DNA of 7,071 bases from an uncultured Gammaproteobacteria bacterium (GCA_905480305.1 CAJQPV010000252.1:1-7071), one strand, 5' to 3'; positions 1 to 6,657 are shown, numbered from the stretch's first letter. The notes: generated from the letters alone by a model not told the origin. Made by a program: numbers and translations.

Positions 1-395
1 GCCAAGGCAATTTCTGCAGCCTCTTGCTTCGGGTAACCATAGGCGCCGGTACTGATGGACGGAAAGGCAATGGTGCGCACTTCGTATTGCAGTGCCAGTT
101 CAAAACTGCTGCGGTAGCAGGCTTTCAACAAGGCGGCTTCATAATGTGTTCCGTCTTTCCATACCGGTCCTACCGTGTGAATAATCCGGCGTACTGGCAG
201 ATCAAACCCGGGGCTCAGCTTGGCCTCCCCGCACCGGCAACCTTTCAGGGTACGGCAGTAATCCTGCAATAACGGTCCGGCTGCCGCGTGAATGGCGCCA
301 TCCACTCCGCCACCACCGCGCAGCGTGCTGTTGGCCGCATTTACAATGGCATCCACTTCCAGTTTTGTAATATCGCCGACCAGTATTTCAATCAT
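1..395 (-). CDS. Macro-domain protein, MacroD/YmdB-type (3' end outside window)
   Basis: The reverse strand reads an open frame of 131 visible residues that runs off the left edge. It begins [17 protein letters not shown] and carries the hallmarks of MacroD-type macro domains. These are GDIT (about residues 7-10), the NAAN motif (19-22), the glycine-rich [10 protein letters not shown] loop (27-36), a HTVGPVW strand (about 73-79) and the ISTGAYGYP phosphate-binding loop (about 114-122). Known members bind ADP-ribose, and many hydrolyse O-acetyl-ADP-ribose or mono-ADP-ribosyl-protein; the substrate here is inferred. The family is usually about 170-180 residues, so roughly 40-50 residues are missing. 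I chose ATG at 395 because AAGG lies 8 bases upstream and the protein then starts like its relatives. An in-frame ATG at 410 would add five residues (MKAIL) and has no visible ribosome site. The gene is divergent from the redox fusion gene at 476, with an 80-bp gap. Confidence 0.93.
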   Translation of the reverse strand, partial: MIEILVGDITKLEVDAIVNAANSTLRGGGGVDGAIHAAAGPLLQDYCRTLKGCRCGEAKLSPGFDLPVRRIIHTVGPVWKDGTHYEAALLKACYRSSFELALQYEVRTIAFPSISTGAYGYPKQEAAEIAL

Positions 396-475
396 CAGGA
401 TAGCCTTCATTTGCAAATCAGCTATGCTAGAGTACACAAAAACAGGATCGCAGACACTCGCATCACGGGGGTAAC

Positions 476-1981
476 ATGCCGCGTCTCATTACACTCTCAC
501 GTGCCGCACGTCTGGTCGGCGTCAAGCGCGGCGCCTTGCAGAAAAAAATCCGGCAGGGTGAACTCCGCACTTTCGAGGGAGAGCTGTTGCTCGCCGATCT
601 GCTGCAGGCCTACCCGCAGACAGAAATCGAGGACACCACCATGCTCGAACGGGTCGAGCACATCATGGAAAGTGCGGTCAACAAGGTCATACGCCCCGCC
701 AGCGACGACCCGCCGGACACAGACACGCTGGCGGCACGCATTCTGACACTGGGCCAGGAACTGGCCAGGGCACGGCAGCAAGGCCGCCGCCATGCCGACC
801 TGGTGACCGCTATGCAGCAAAAAATCGAGGAGCTGGCAGCCGAGGCAGAACAGACGCATGACCAGACTTTCACTAAACTTAAGGACTGGTTTATGCTGGC
901 ACTGGCATCTACCGATACATCAGCGGATGATTCAGAGATACTGGCCAGAGAGGCATTCTTGCGTGTAATGGCAGCCCAGGTACGCATCCTGCCCAGCGGG
1001 CATGAATTTTTTATAGAAGGTTCCGACTCGATACTCGAGGCCGGGCTGCGTGGCGGCCTCGCACTGGACTACGGTTGCAGCAACGGTAACTGCGGCAAGT
1101 GCAAGGCCAAGGTTGTCTCCGGACAGGTGAAGAAAATCTGCCCGCATGACTATGTACTTTCCGAGACAGAAAAAGGACTGGGTTACATCCTCACCTGTTC
1201 CAACACCGCCGTCACTGACGTGGTACTGGAAGCCGAAGAAGCGCTTGGCTCTCATGACATCCCGCAACAGGAAATTGAAATCCGTGTAAAAAAGATCGAA
1301 CAAGCCGATGATCGCATTATCATCCTGGACGCCAAGACCCCGCGCACCCGGCGCCTGCGCTTTCTCGCCGGTCAGTACCTGTCACTGCAGTTCGACGGTT
1401 TACCCGCACAGCATTGCTCAATCGCCAGCTGTCCCTGTGATGATATGAACCTGCAGTTCCATATTCCGGTGATCACCGGCAGCCCCGTCAGCCAACTGCT
1501 GGAAGGTGCCATCCGGACAAATACCACTGTCCGCATCAGCGGTCCGCACGGTGACTTTACCCTGAACGAGGATTCACCCCGCTCGGTGGTATTCATTGCC
1601 GTCAATGCCGGCTTCGGCCCGGTGAAAAGCCTGATCGAACATGCCATGGCACTCGACATCGCCGAGAAGCTGGGGCTCTACTGGATTACCACGCCGGAAA
1701 ACATCCACTACCAGGGCAACCTGTGCCGTTCATGGGATGATGCGCTGGATAATTTCGACTACAAGCCGCTGCAAGCAACAGAGACACGCTCTGTGACAGA
1801 CCTGCTGACAGAAATCATGGCGATGCAGGACACGTTGCAGGAACTGGACTTTTATGTCTGTGCCCCGGCATCGCTGCTGGAAAGTATTGAGACCCTGCTG
1901 ACTGCAGGCGACGTCGATAAACGACACTTGCGACTGGAACCGCTACGGGAAGCCGTGACCGGCTGGAAAGATCCTACTTGA
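476..1981 (+). CDS. HTH-like / coiled-coil / [2Fe-2S] ferredoxin / ferredoxin-reductase-like fusion protein
   Basis: 501 residues. Residues about 5-45 resemble a small MerR/excisionase-like helix-turn-helix ([21 protein letters not shown]). Residues about 55-165 are charged and helical, with a likely coiled coil near 84-140. A plant-type ferredoxin domain spans about 168-255, with cluster ligands Cys201, Cys206, Cys209 (CX4CX2C) and Cys241. An FNR-like FAD domain (about 265-365) and an NAD(P) domain (about 370-490) follow. The C-terminal half resembles flavin reductases such as the CDP-6-deoxyglucoseen reductase and phenol-hydroxylase reductase type. Several expected motifs are changed: RxYS reads QHCS (312-315), the GGTGFAP loop reads VNAGFGP (376-382), and CGP reads CAP (462-464). 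Extra cysteines lie at 222, 314, 319, 321 and 417. No signal peptide or membrane segment is seen, so it is probably cytoplasmic. The start follows an in-frame TAA at 473 and a weak G-rich site (467-471). The electron partner is unknown, and a redox-sensing regulator is possible. Domain calls are firm for ferredoxin and less so for the HTH. Confidence 0.82.
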   Translation: MPRLITLSRAARLVGVKRGALQKKIRQGELRTFEGELLLADLLQAYPQTEIEDTTMLERVEHIMESAVNKVIRPASDDPPDTDTLAARILTLGQELARARQQGRRHADLVTAMQQKIEELAAEAEQTHDQTFTKLKDWFMLALASTDTSADDSEILAREAFLRVMAAQVRILPSGHEFFIEGSDSILEAGLRGGLALDYGCSNGNCGKCKAKVVSGQVKKICPHDYVLSETEKGLGYILTCSNTAVTDVVLEAEEALGSHDIPQQEIEIRVKKIEQADDRIIILDAKTPRTRRLRFLAGQYLSLQFDGLPAQHCSIASCPCDDMNLQFHIPVITGSPVSQLLEGAIRTNTTVRISGPHGDFTLNEDSPRSVVFIAVNAGFGPVKSLIEHAMALDIAEKLGLYWITTPENIHYQGNLCRSWDDALDNFDYKPLQATETRSVTDLLTEIMAMQDTLQELDFYVCAPASLLESIETLLTAGDVDKRHLRLEPLREAVTGWKDPT

Positions 1982-2351
1982 CGATCTTCAGGGACGGACG
2001 CTTGCCCGACTTTGCAGCCGGCTCATCCGGTTCCGGATTGTCTTCATCTTCGGTGAATACCATACCGCGGCCATTCTCTTTTGCGTAGATCGCCAGCACC
2101 GAGTAAATCGGCACATATACATCGGTTGAGATTCCCCCGAAGCGCGCACGAAAACCGATAGCATCGTTGCCGAGCATCAGGCCTTCAACGGCCTGCGGAC
2201 TGATGTTCAGAACGATCTTGCCGTTCTGGCCCTGCTGCGCAGGCACCTCGACGCCTTCACCCTCGATATCCACCAGCAGGTGCGGCGTCAGTTCGTTATC
2301 GAGGATCCATTCATGAATGGCACGGACGAGGTAGGGACGGCTTGAAGTCAT
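1974..2351 (-). CDS. sspB: ClpXP protease specificity-enhancing factor SspB
   Basis: 125 residues. SspB is a cytoplasmic adaptor that delivers ssrA-tagged and some other proteins to ClpXP. The N-terminal body matches the family: RPYLVRAIHEWILDN (5-19), TPHLLVD (22-28), GKIVLNISPQAV (44-55), FRARFGG (67-73) and YSVLAIYAKENG (83-94). A short acidic, proline-containing linker (about 100-117) leads to the C-terminal RPSLKIVK. This corresponds to the ClpX-binding tail, RPALRVVK in E. coli. The protein is about 40 residues shorter than the 165-residue E. coli protein, and nearly all the difference is in the linker. The gene follows sspA after 67 bp, the usual pairing. Its stop codon overlaps the end of the convergent redox gene by 8 bp, and no terminator hairpin is visible there. 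The upstream ribosome site is weak. Confidence 0.96.
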   Translation of the reverse strand: MTSSRPYLVRAIHEWILDNELTPHLLVDIEGEGVEVPAQQGQNGKIVLNISPQAVEGLMLGNDAIGFRARFGGISTDVYVPIYSVLAIYAKENGRGMVFTEDEDNPEPDEPAAKSGKRPSLKIVK

Positions 2352-2418
2352 ACCAGCAAAGATAGCAGTAATATAATCTGATTACCCATTTCACCCGGCA
2401 AACCAGGGAAAGACAGGG

Positions 2419-3045
2419 TTATTCTCTCATCTCGCGTTCAGCTTCACTGAGGCTGGCCTGAAACGATTCCCGCTCAAACATACGCTCGGCATAATCACTA
2501 ACTGCCTTCGCCTGGCGCGGCAGGTCAATGCGGTATTTTTGCAGGCGCCACATAATCGGGGTGACCAGGGCATCCACCAGTGAGAACTCGTCACTGAGAA
2601 AAAAGGGCTTTGCAGCGAACACTTCAGCACTGGACGTCAGACTGTCGCTGAGTTGTTTACGCGCCTTGGCAGACGTCTTTTCTCCCTTGGATTCCAGCGC
2701 CGGCACCAGTTCATACCAGTCCTGCTGGATGCGGTACAGAGCCAGCCGGGTACGCGCACGTGAAACCGGGTCAACCGGCATCAGTGGCGGGTGCGGAAAA
2801 CGCTCGTCCAGGTATTCCATAATGGTATGCGGGTCATACAGCACCAGCTCACGGTCGACCAGTGTCGGCACAGAGTTGTAGGGATTCAGGTCAAGCAGGT
2901 CTTCCGGCTTCTCGTTGATATCTATATCGACGATCTCGACGGTAATACCCTTCTCGGCCAGCACCATGCGGACAGAATGACTGTGAGGACAGAGGCCTGA
3001 TGAAAACAGGTTCATAACAGAACGACGATTTGCTACCAGTGCCAT
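2419..3045 (-). CDS. sspA: Stringent starvation protein A (RNA polymerase-associated, GST fold)
   Basis: 208 residues (E. coli 212). SspA has a glutathione-transferase fold, binds RNA polymerase and modulates transcription in stationary phase and stress. Visible family signatures are an N-terminal thioredoxin-like domain (about 9-85) with RMVLAEKG (26-33), NPYNSVPTLVDREL (54-67) and MEYLDERFPHPPLMP (76-90). The last contains the Pro-His-Pro surface patch at 84-86. The helical C-terminal domain includes FFLSDEFSLVDAL (148-160) and ends EAEREMRE. Residues 19-22 read CPHS, a glutaredoxin/GST-like cysteine motif, where E. coli has no cysteine. Position 92 is Asp where E. coli has Tyr. The start is supported by GAGGAAA at 3053-3059, 7 bases upstream, and by alignment with E. 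coli MAVAANKRSVMTLF. It lies 48 bp downstream of petC on the same strand, so co-transcription with petABC is plausible. Confidence 0.96.
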   Translation of the reverse strand: MALVANRRSVMNLFSSGLCPHSHSVRMVLAEKGITVEIVDIDINEKPEDLLDLNPYNSVPTLVDRELVLYDPHTIMEYLDERFPHPPLMPVDPVSRARTRLALYRIQQDWYELVPALESKGEKTSAKARKQLSDSLTSSAEVFAAKPFFLSDEFSLVDALVTPIMWRLQKYRIDLPRQAKAVSDYAERMFERESFQASLSEAEREMRE

Positions 3046-3093
3046 ATAAGGCTTTCCTCAAGGTTAGGGATTCAGTTTCTGCTCAGGCAGCTT

Positions 3094-3834
3094 CTAGTGA
3101 ATGTCTTTCCAGAATTCCCGCTTCAACAGATAGGCAAGCACCAGGAACATCAGCAGGAATAGAATAACCTTTGTGCCCAGCTCGCGCCGCTCATGCTTGG
3201 CCGGCTCACCCATGTAATCGAGGTAATTCACCAGGTCGCGAACGGCACGGTCAAATTCTGTCGGTGTCAGCAAACCCGGCTCGACCAGTTCAAGAGAAAC
3301 TTCCTTGGTCTTGGTCCCGTCATGCTCTTTTCTTGTGGTAATCACCGGCTCCTGTATACCCTGCAATTCCCACAGCACATTCGGCATACCCACATCCGGG
3401 AACACCAGGTTGTTGGTGCCGATATGGCGCGAATCATCGCGGTAAAAACTGCGCAAATAGGTATACAGCCAGTCAACGCCACGGGCACGCGCAATCACAG
3501 TCAAATCAGGTGGCACGATACCAAACCATAGCTTGGAATCAGCAGGCGCAGTAGCAACCGTCATCAGGTCACCGATCTTGCCACCGGTGAAGATCAGGTT
3601 TTCGCTGACCAGCGTCTCTTCAATACCGAGATCTTTACCCATGTGCTCGTAGCGCATCAGGCTGGCCGAATGACAACTGAGACAATAGTTAACAAACAGG
3701 CCGGCACCGCGTTGCAGTGACTGGATGTTGTTGGGGTCAATGTTCGCCTTGTCCAGGTGAGGTCCCTGACCACCCGCTGCAAACACCCACAGCGGGGCAA
3801 TTGCCAGTAACATTGCAATTATCTTTTTTTTCAT
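3094..3834 (-). CDS. petC: Cytochrome c1 subunit of the cytochrome bc1 complex
   Basis: 246 residues. This is the haem-c subunit of ubiquinol:cytochrome c oxidoreductase and passes electrons from the Rieske centre to soluble cytochrome c. A Sec-type signal peptide (MKKKIIAMLL through about residue 20, ending VFAAG) directs export. The covalent haem site is CLSCH (Cys51, Cys54, His55). PPDLT (108-112) and the SFYRDDSRHIGTNN region (129-142) are typical of proteobacterial cytochrome c1. Met150 in VGMPNVLWELQG is the best candidate for the axial methionine ligand (inference from position). A C-terminal membrane helix (about 222-238) anchors the periplasmic domain. Its ATG overlaps the petB stop (ATGA), and AGGGTGA lies just upstream inside petB, so translational coupling is likely. 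Length is normal for the family. Confidence 0.97.
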   Translation of the reverse strand: MKKKIIAMLLAIAPLWVFAAGGQGPHLDKANIDPNNIQSLQRGAGLFVNYCLSCHSASLMRYEHMGKDLGIEETLVSENLIFTGGKIGDLMTVATAPADSKLWFGIVPPDLTVIARARGVDWLYTYLRSFYRDDSRHIGTNNLVFPDVGMPNVLWELQGIQEPVITTRKEHDGTKTKEVSLELVEPGLLTPTEFDRAVRDLVNYLDYMGEPAKHERRELGTKVILFLLMFLVLAYLLKREFWKDIH

Positions 3835-5057
3835 GACGTCACCCTGTCCGGTACCGGCTTGGTCTTTTCAAACCTGGGAATTATCAGCAAGGAGGCAAAG
3901 AACCCGAAGTACAACAGGCTGAAGAAACGCGCAAGGTTGGTGAATAGCGTTGTTGCCGGCTGGGTACCGAGATAGCCAAGAGCAATAAAGCTGATCACAA
4001 ACACGCCAATCGCAATTTTGTAAATGCTGCCGCGGTAGCGGATTGATCTAACCGGACTGCGATCCAGCCATGGCAGCAGGAACAGTACAAAAATTGCACC
4101 CCCCATTGCCACCACACCGAGGAACTTGTCAGGTACCGCACGCAAGATGGCGTAGAACGGGGTGAAATACCACAGCGGTACAATATGTTCCGGCGTCTTC
4201 AAGGGATCTGCCGGAATGAAGTTATCCCGCTCCAGGAACCAGCCACCCATCTCGGGCATGAAGAACACGATAATGGAGAAAATAATCAGGAACACCACTA
4301 CACCGACGATATCCTTTACCGTGTAGTAGGGGTGAAACGGAATACCGTCCAGCGGAATACCATTTTCGTCCTTGTGCTTCTTGATATCGACGCCATCGGG
4401 ATTGTTGGAGCCGACCTCGTGCAGCGCCAGTATGTGCAACACCACCAGAGCCAGCAACACGATCGGCACGGCGATCACATGAAAGGCAAAGAAACGGTTC
4501 AACGTAGCATCGGCAACCACGAAATCACCGCGAATCCACAGCGCCAGCGCATCACCAATACCCGGAATCGCACCAAACAGGGAGATAATCACCTGCGCAC
4601 CCCAGTAGGACATCTGTCCCCATGGCAGCAGGTAACCCATGAAGGCTTCAGCCATCAGGCAGACATAGATAATCATGCCAAAAATCCAGATAAGTTCACG
4701 CGGCTTCTTGAAAGACCCGTAAATCAAACCCCGGAACATATGCAGATACACCACGACAAAGAACAGGGAGGCACCGGTTGAATGCATGTAGCGAATCAGC
4801 CAGCCCCAGTTGACATCGCGCATGATGTATTCAACGGAGTTGAATGCCATCCCGGCATCCGGCTTATAGTTCATCGTCAGCCAGACACCCGTGACTATCT
4901 GCAGAACCAGCGCCAGCAGTGCCAGCGACCCGAAGTAGTACCAGAAGTTGAAATTCTTGGGGGCGTAATATTCAGCCAGATGTTCATACCACATCTTGCT
5001 GAGAGGAAAGCGTGCGTCAATCCAGCCAAGCAGGCCCTTGTTCCATTTTTCTCCCAT
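3831..5057 (-). CDS. petB: Cytochrome b subunit of the cytochrome bc1 complex
   Basis: 408 residues, a full-length fused cytochrome b (b6-like plus subunit IV-like) with about eight membrane helices. It binds two b haems and forms the Qo and Qi quinone sites. Probable haem ligands are His92 and His106 in helix B and His193 and His208 in helix D. Fourteen residues separate the helix-D pair, as in beta/gammaproteobacteria and cytochrome b6, instead of 13 as in mitochondria. Other marks are WGWLIRYMHSTGAS (84-97), GYLLPWGQMSYWGA (141-154), HEVGSNNPDG (213-222) and the extended HKDENGIPLDGIPFHPYYT loop (228-246). The Qo motif, PEWY in mitochondria, reads PLWY at 294-297 and is followed by FTPFYAILRAVP. 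The start codon overlaps the petA stop (TAATG) and is preceded by a strong AGGAGGT. Confidence 0.98.
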   Translation of the reverse strand: MGEKWNKGLLGWIDARFPLSKMWYEHLAEYYAPKNFNFWYYFGSLALLALVLQIVTGVWLTMNYKPDAGMAFNSVEYIMRDVNWGWLIRYMHSTGASLFFVVVYLHMFRGLIYGSFKKPRELIWIFGMIIYVCLMAEAFMGYLLPWGQMSYWGAQVIISLFGAIPGIGDALALWIRGDFVVADATLNRFFAFHVIAVPIVLLALVVLHILALHEVGSNNPDGVDIKKHKDENGIPLDGIPFHPYYTVKDIVGVVVFLIIFSIIVFFMPEMGGWFLERDNFIPADPLKTPEHIVPLWYFTPFYAILRAVPDKFLGVVAMGGAIFVLFLLPWLDRSPVRSIRYRGSIYKIAIGVFVISFIALGYLGTQPATTLFTNLARFFSLLYFGFFASLLIIPRFEKTKPVPDRVTS

Positions 5058-5656
5058 TATGCGACCTCCTCAATGTCGTCCTGTCCGATCAGCAATTCTG
5101 TATCACTCAGATAGCTGTGCGGAGGAATCTCCAGATTTGTCGGTGCAGGTACACCCTTGTAGACGCGACCGGCGAGATCAAACTTGGAACCGTGACAGGG
5201 ACAGAAGAAACCACCTTCCCAGTCCGCGCCCAGATCGGCAGCGCCGGCATCTGGCCGGTAAGTCGGTGAACAACCCAGGTGGGTGCAAATACCAACGGTG
5301 ACCAGCAACTCCGGTTTGATAGAGCGATATTCGTTTTGCGCGTAAGGCGGCTGAATAGATTCAAGTGACTCGGGGTCACGCAGAGTGGTATCCAGCGTCG
5401 GTAGCACTTCCAGCATTTTTTCTGTACGGCGCACCAGCCATACCGGCTTGCCGCGCCACTTCACCCGAATCATCTGTCCGGACTCCAGTTTGCTGATGTC
5501 TGCCCGGACTGGCGCGCCGGCGGCACGGGCCTTGGCGCTGGGCTGCATGGAAGAAATGAAGGGCACCAGTACAAAGCCCATCCCGACGGCGCCTACAACA
5601 GATGTTGCAGCTGTCAGAAAACGACGTCGTCCTGAATTGGTGTTATCGCCAGCCAT
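5057..5656 (-). CDS. petA: Ubiquinol-cytochrome c reductase Rieske [2Fe-2S] subunit
   Basis: 199 residues. The Rieske subunit takes the first electron from quinol at the Qo site and hands it to cytochrome c1. The N-terminus has a twin-arginine motif (GRRRFLTA, residues 9-16) and a hydrophobic helix (about 17-36), which acts as an uncleaved Tat anchor in this family. The cluster motifs are CTHLGC (Cys124, His126, Cys129) and CPCHGS (Cys152, Cys154, His155). Cys124/His126 and Cys152/His155 should bind the cluster, while Cys129 and Cys154 should form the stabilising disulfide. GRVYKGVPAPTNLEIPP (163-179) is the usual proline-rich loop. It is the first gene of the petABC cluster, with a TGGAG ribosome site 8 bases upstream. 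Its stop shares a base with the petB start. Confidence 0.98.
   Translation of the reverse strand: MAGDNTNSGRRRFLTAATSVVGAVGMGFVLVPFISSMQPSAKARAAGAPVRADISKLESGQMIRVKWRGKPVWLVRRTEKMLEVLPTLDTTLRDPESLESIQPPYAQNEYRSIKPELLVTVGICTHLGCSPTYRPDAGAADLGADWEGGFFCPCHGSKFDLAGRVYKGVPAPTNLEIPPHSYLSDTELLIGQDDIEEVA
5064..5070 (-). promoter_or_regulatory. Strong ribosome binding site of petB
   Basis: On the minus strand AGGAGGT ends 6 bases before the petB ATG at 5057 and lies within the last codons of petA. It is a near-perfect Shine-Dalgarno sequence. With the TAATG stop-start junction it fixes the petB start and suggests both coupling and strong independent initiation. Confidence 0.85.
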
Positions 5657-5885
5657 ATGGCAATCTCCAGATACATTATATAAATCAACAAGTTATGAGA
5701 TCCCTGCTACGTTTTGACCGCAACAAAAACACCTTAACTATTTCGGAATATTCTAATTTAATACAAGCGATTCTTAAGAACCGCATAGGATGGTCTAACT
5801 ACCCGGCGAGGTCAAGGGGTGGCAGGTGGAAAACAGCTCTGCCGAGGATGTTTTTTATCATTATTTGCGCTTTCCATGACCCACA
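5657..5885 (-). promoter_or_regulatory. Intergenic region upstream of petABC, probable promoter region
   Basis: This 229-bp gap lies between the Nif3-like gene and petA, both on the minus strand. It is clearly more AT-rich than its surroundings between about 5671 and 5780 and is the obvious place for the pet promoter. Visible elements are a perfect 10-bp palindrome TTCTTAAGAA (5771-5780), an 8-bp palindrome GAATATTC (5746-5753), and a TTGACC on the minus strand (about 5812-5817) that resembles a -35 box but has no good -10 at the right spacing. The TGGAG ribosome site of petA is at 5665-5669. I could not assign a convincing complete promoter, and no hairpin-plus-T-run terminator for the upstream gene is evident. 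Confidence 0.5.
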
Positions 5886-6644
5886 TCAAACCGGATTGTC
5901 GATATCAATGAATTGATGACTGATCTGGAAATGTCCGGCGAGGTGATCACCCAGGGCAGCGACACCATAGCGTTCGGTTGCATGGTGGCCAGCCGCAAAA
6001 TAGTGGATACCGCATTCATGCGCCACGTGCACCGTTTGTTCAGAAATCTCGCCACTGATGAACGCATCGAGGCCCTGCTCCACCGCCGCATCAATATACG
6101 ACTGCGCCGCGCCCGTACACCAGCCGACGCTTTCAATCTTTGCCGCCTGGCCCGCGATATGCAATGGCGCCCGACCCAGTTGTGCCTCGATATGTGCTGC
6201 CAGTGACTGCGCATCGAGAGGTTGCGGCAGATTTCCATACTGCGCCAGTTGCAGGCCACCATCATGACCGAAACAACCGCTGCGGTTGAACCCCAGCACA
6301 CTGGCCAATTGCGCGTTGTTACCCAGTTCCGGGTGCGCGTCCAGTGGCAGATGATAGGCCAGCAGACTGGTGTCGGTCCCGAGCAAGCGCTGCAGCCGCT
6401 GCCGCTTCATGCCGGTGACGCATTCATCCTCGCCCTTCCAGAAATAGCCATGATGCACCAGCAATGCATCGGCGTTCGCGGAAATGGCCGCCTCTACCAG
6501 CGCCATGCTGGCGGTAACCCCGCTAACCAGGCGTTGCACTTCGGGCCGTCCTTCTACCTGCAAGCCGTTTGGGCAATAATCACTAAAATTATCAACAGCC
6601 AGCAAACTGTTCGTATATTCAACCAGCGCTTTCAGGGTTACCAT
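5886..6644 (-). CDS. Nif3-like dinuclear metal-binding protein (YbgI family)
   Basis: 252 residues with the chosen start (E. coli YbgI is 247). The family forms ring-shaped oligomers with a dinuclear metal centre; a GTP cyclohydrolase I type 2 label is often transferred, but the physiological reaction is not settled. Motifs in order, numbered from the chosen start, are DYCPNGLQVEG (about 22-32), VSGVTASMALVEAA (41-54), LLVHHGYFWKG (61-71) with the metal-binding His pair at 64-65, HLPLDAHPELGNNAQ (93-107), GWCTGAAQSYID (about 169-180), FISGEISEQT (190-199) and AAGHHATERYG (212-222), whose His and Glu complete the metal site. ATG at 6644 was preferred to an in-frame GTG at 6671 because AGGAAG lies 7 bases upstream and the protein then starts like its homologues. 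It is divergent from the protease gene at 6701; these two genes are often neighbours in gammaproteobacteria. Confidence 0.94.
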   Translation of the reverse strand: MVTLKALVEYTNSLLAVDNFSDYCPNGLQVEGRPEVQRLVSGVTASMALVEAAISANADALLVHHGYFWKGEDECVTGMKRQRLQRLLGTDTSLLAYHLPLDAHPELGNNAQLASVLGFNRSGCFGHDGGLQLAQYGNLPQPLDAQSLAAHIEAQLGRAPLHIAGQAAKIESVGWCTGAAQSYIDAAVEQGLDAFISGEISEQTVHVAHECGIHYFAAGHHATERYGVAALGDHLAGHFQISHQFIDIDNPV

Positions 6645-6651
6645 CACACCA

Positions 6652-6657
6652 CTTCCT
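6652..6657 (-). promoter_or_regulatory. Ribosome binding site deciding the Nif3-like start
   Basis: AGGAAG on the minus strand ends 7 bases before the ATG at 6644. The longer reading from GTG at 6671 would place this site inside the coding region. The extra nine residues (starting MNTLTGSG if GTG initiates) have no counterpart that I recognise in the family, so the ATG is the better start. Confidence 0.7.

Noticed and set aside
24..746. Plus-strand open frames over the first 750 bases
   Set aside because: They are antisense to the macro-domain gene, or out of frame with the redox fusion gene, and encode no recognisable protein.
4185..5114. Long plus-strand open frames opposite petB (4185-4781 and 4782-5114)
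   Set aside because: They lie antisense to a full-length, clearly recognised cytochrome b, and the products are His/Gln/Asn-rich with no domain, as expected of shadow frames.
5675..5680. Perfect TATAAT on the minus strand just upstream of petA
   Set aside because: A transcript would begin near 5668, inside the TGGAG ribosome site and only about 12 bases before the ATG. No -35 box lies 16-18 bases upstream.
5740..5760. Resemblance to an IscR-type operator upstream of petA
   Set aside because: Fragments such as CTTAACT and CGGAATAT look similar, but the spacing is too short and the central part does not fit the consensus.
5798..5860. Possible 20-codon minus-strand ORF starting MIKNILGRAVF between the Nif3-like gene and petA
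   Set aside because: It is very short, ends at a TAG with no recognisable product, and its GGAAAG ribosome site is distant. Chance occurrence is more likely; conservation in relatives would be needed.
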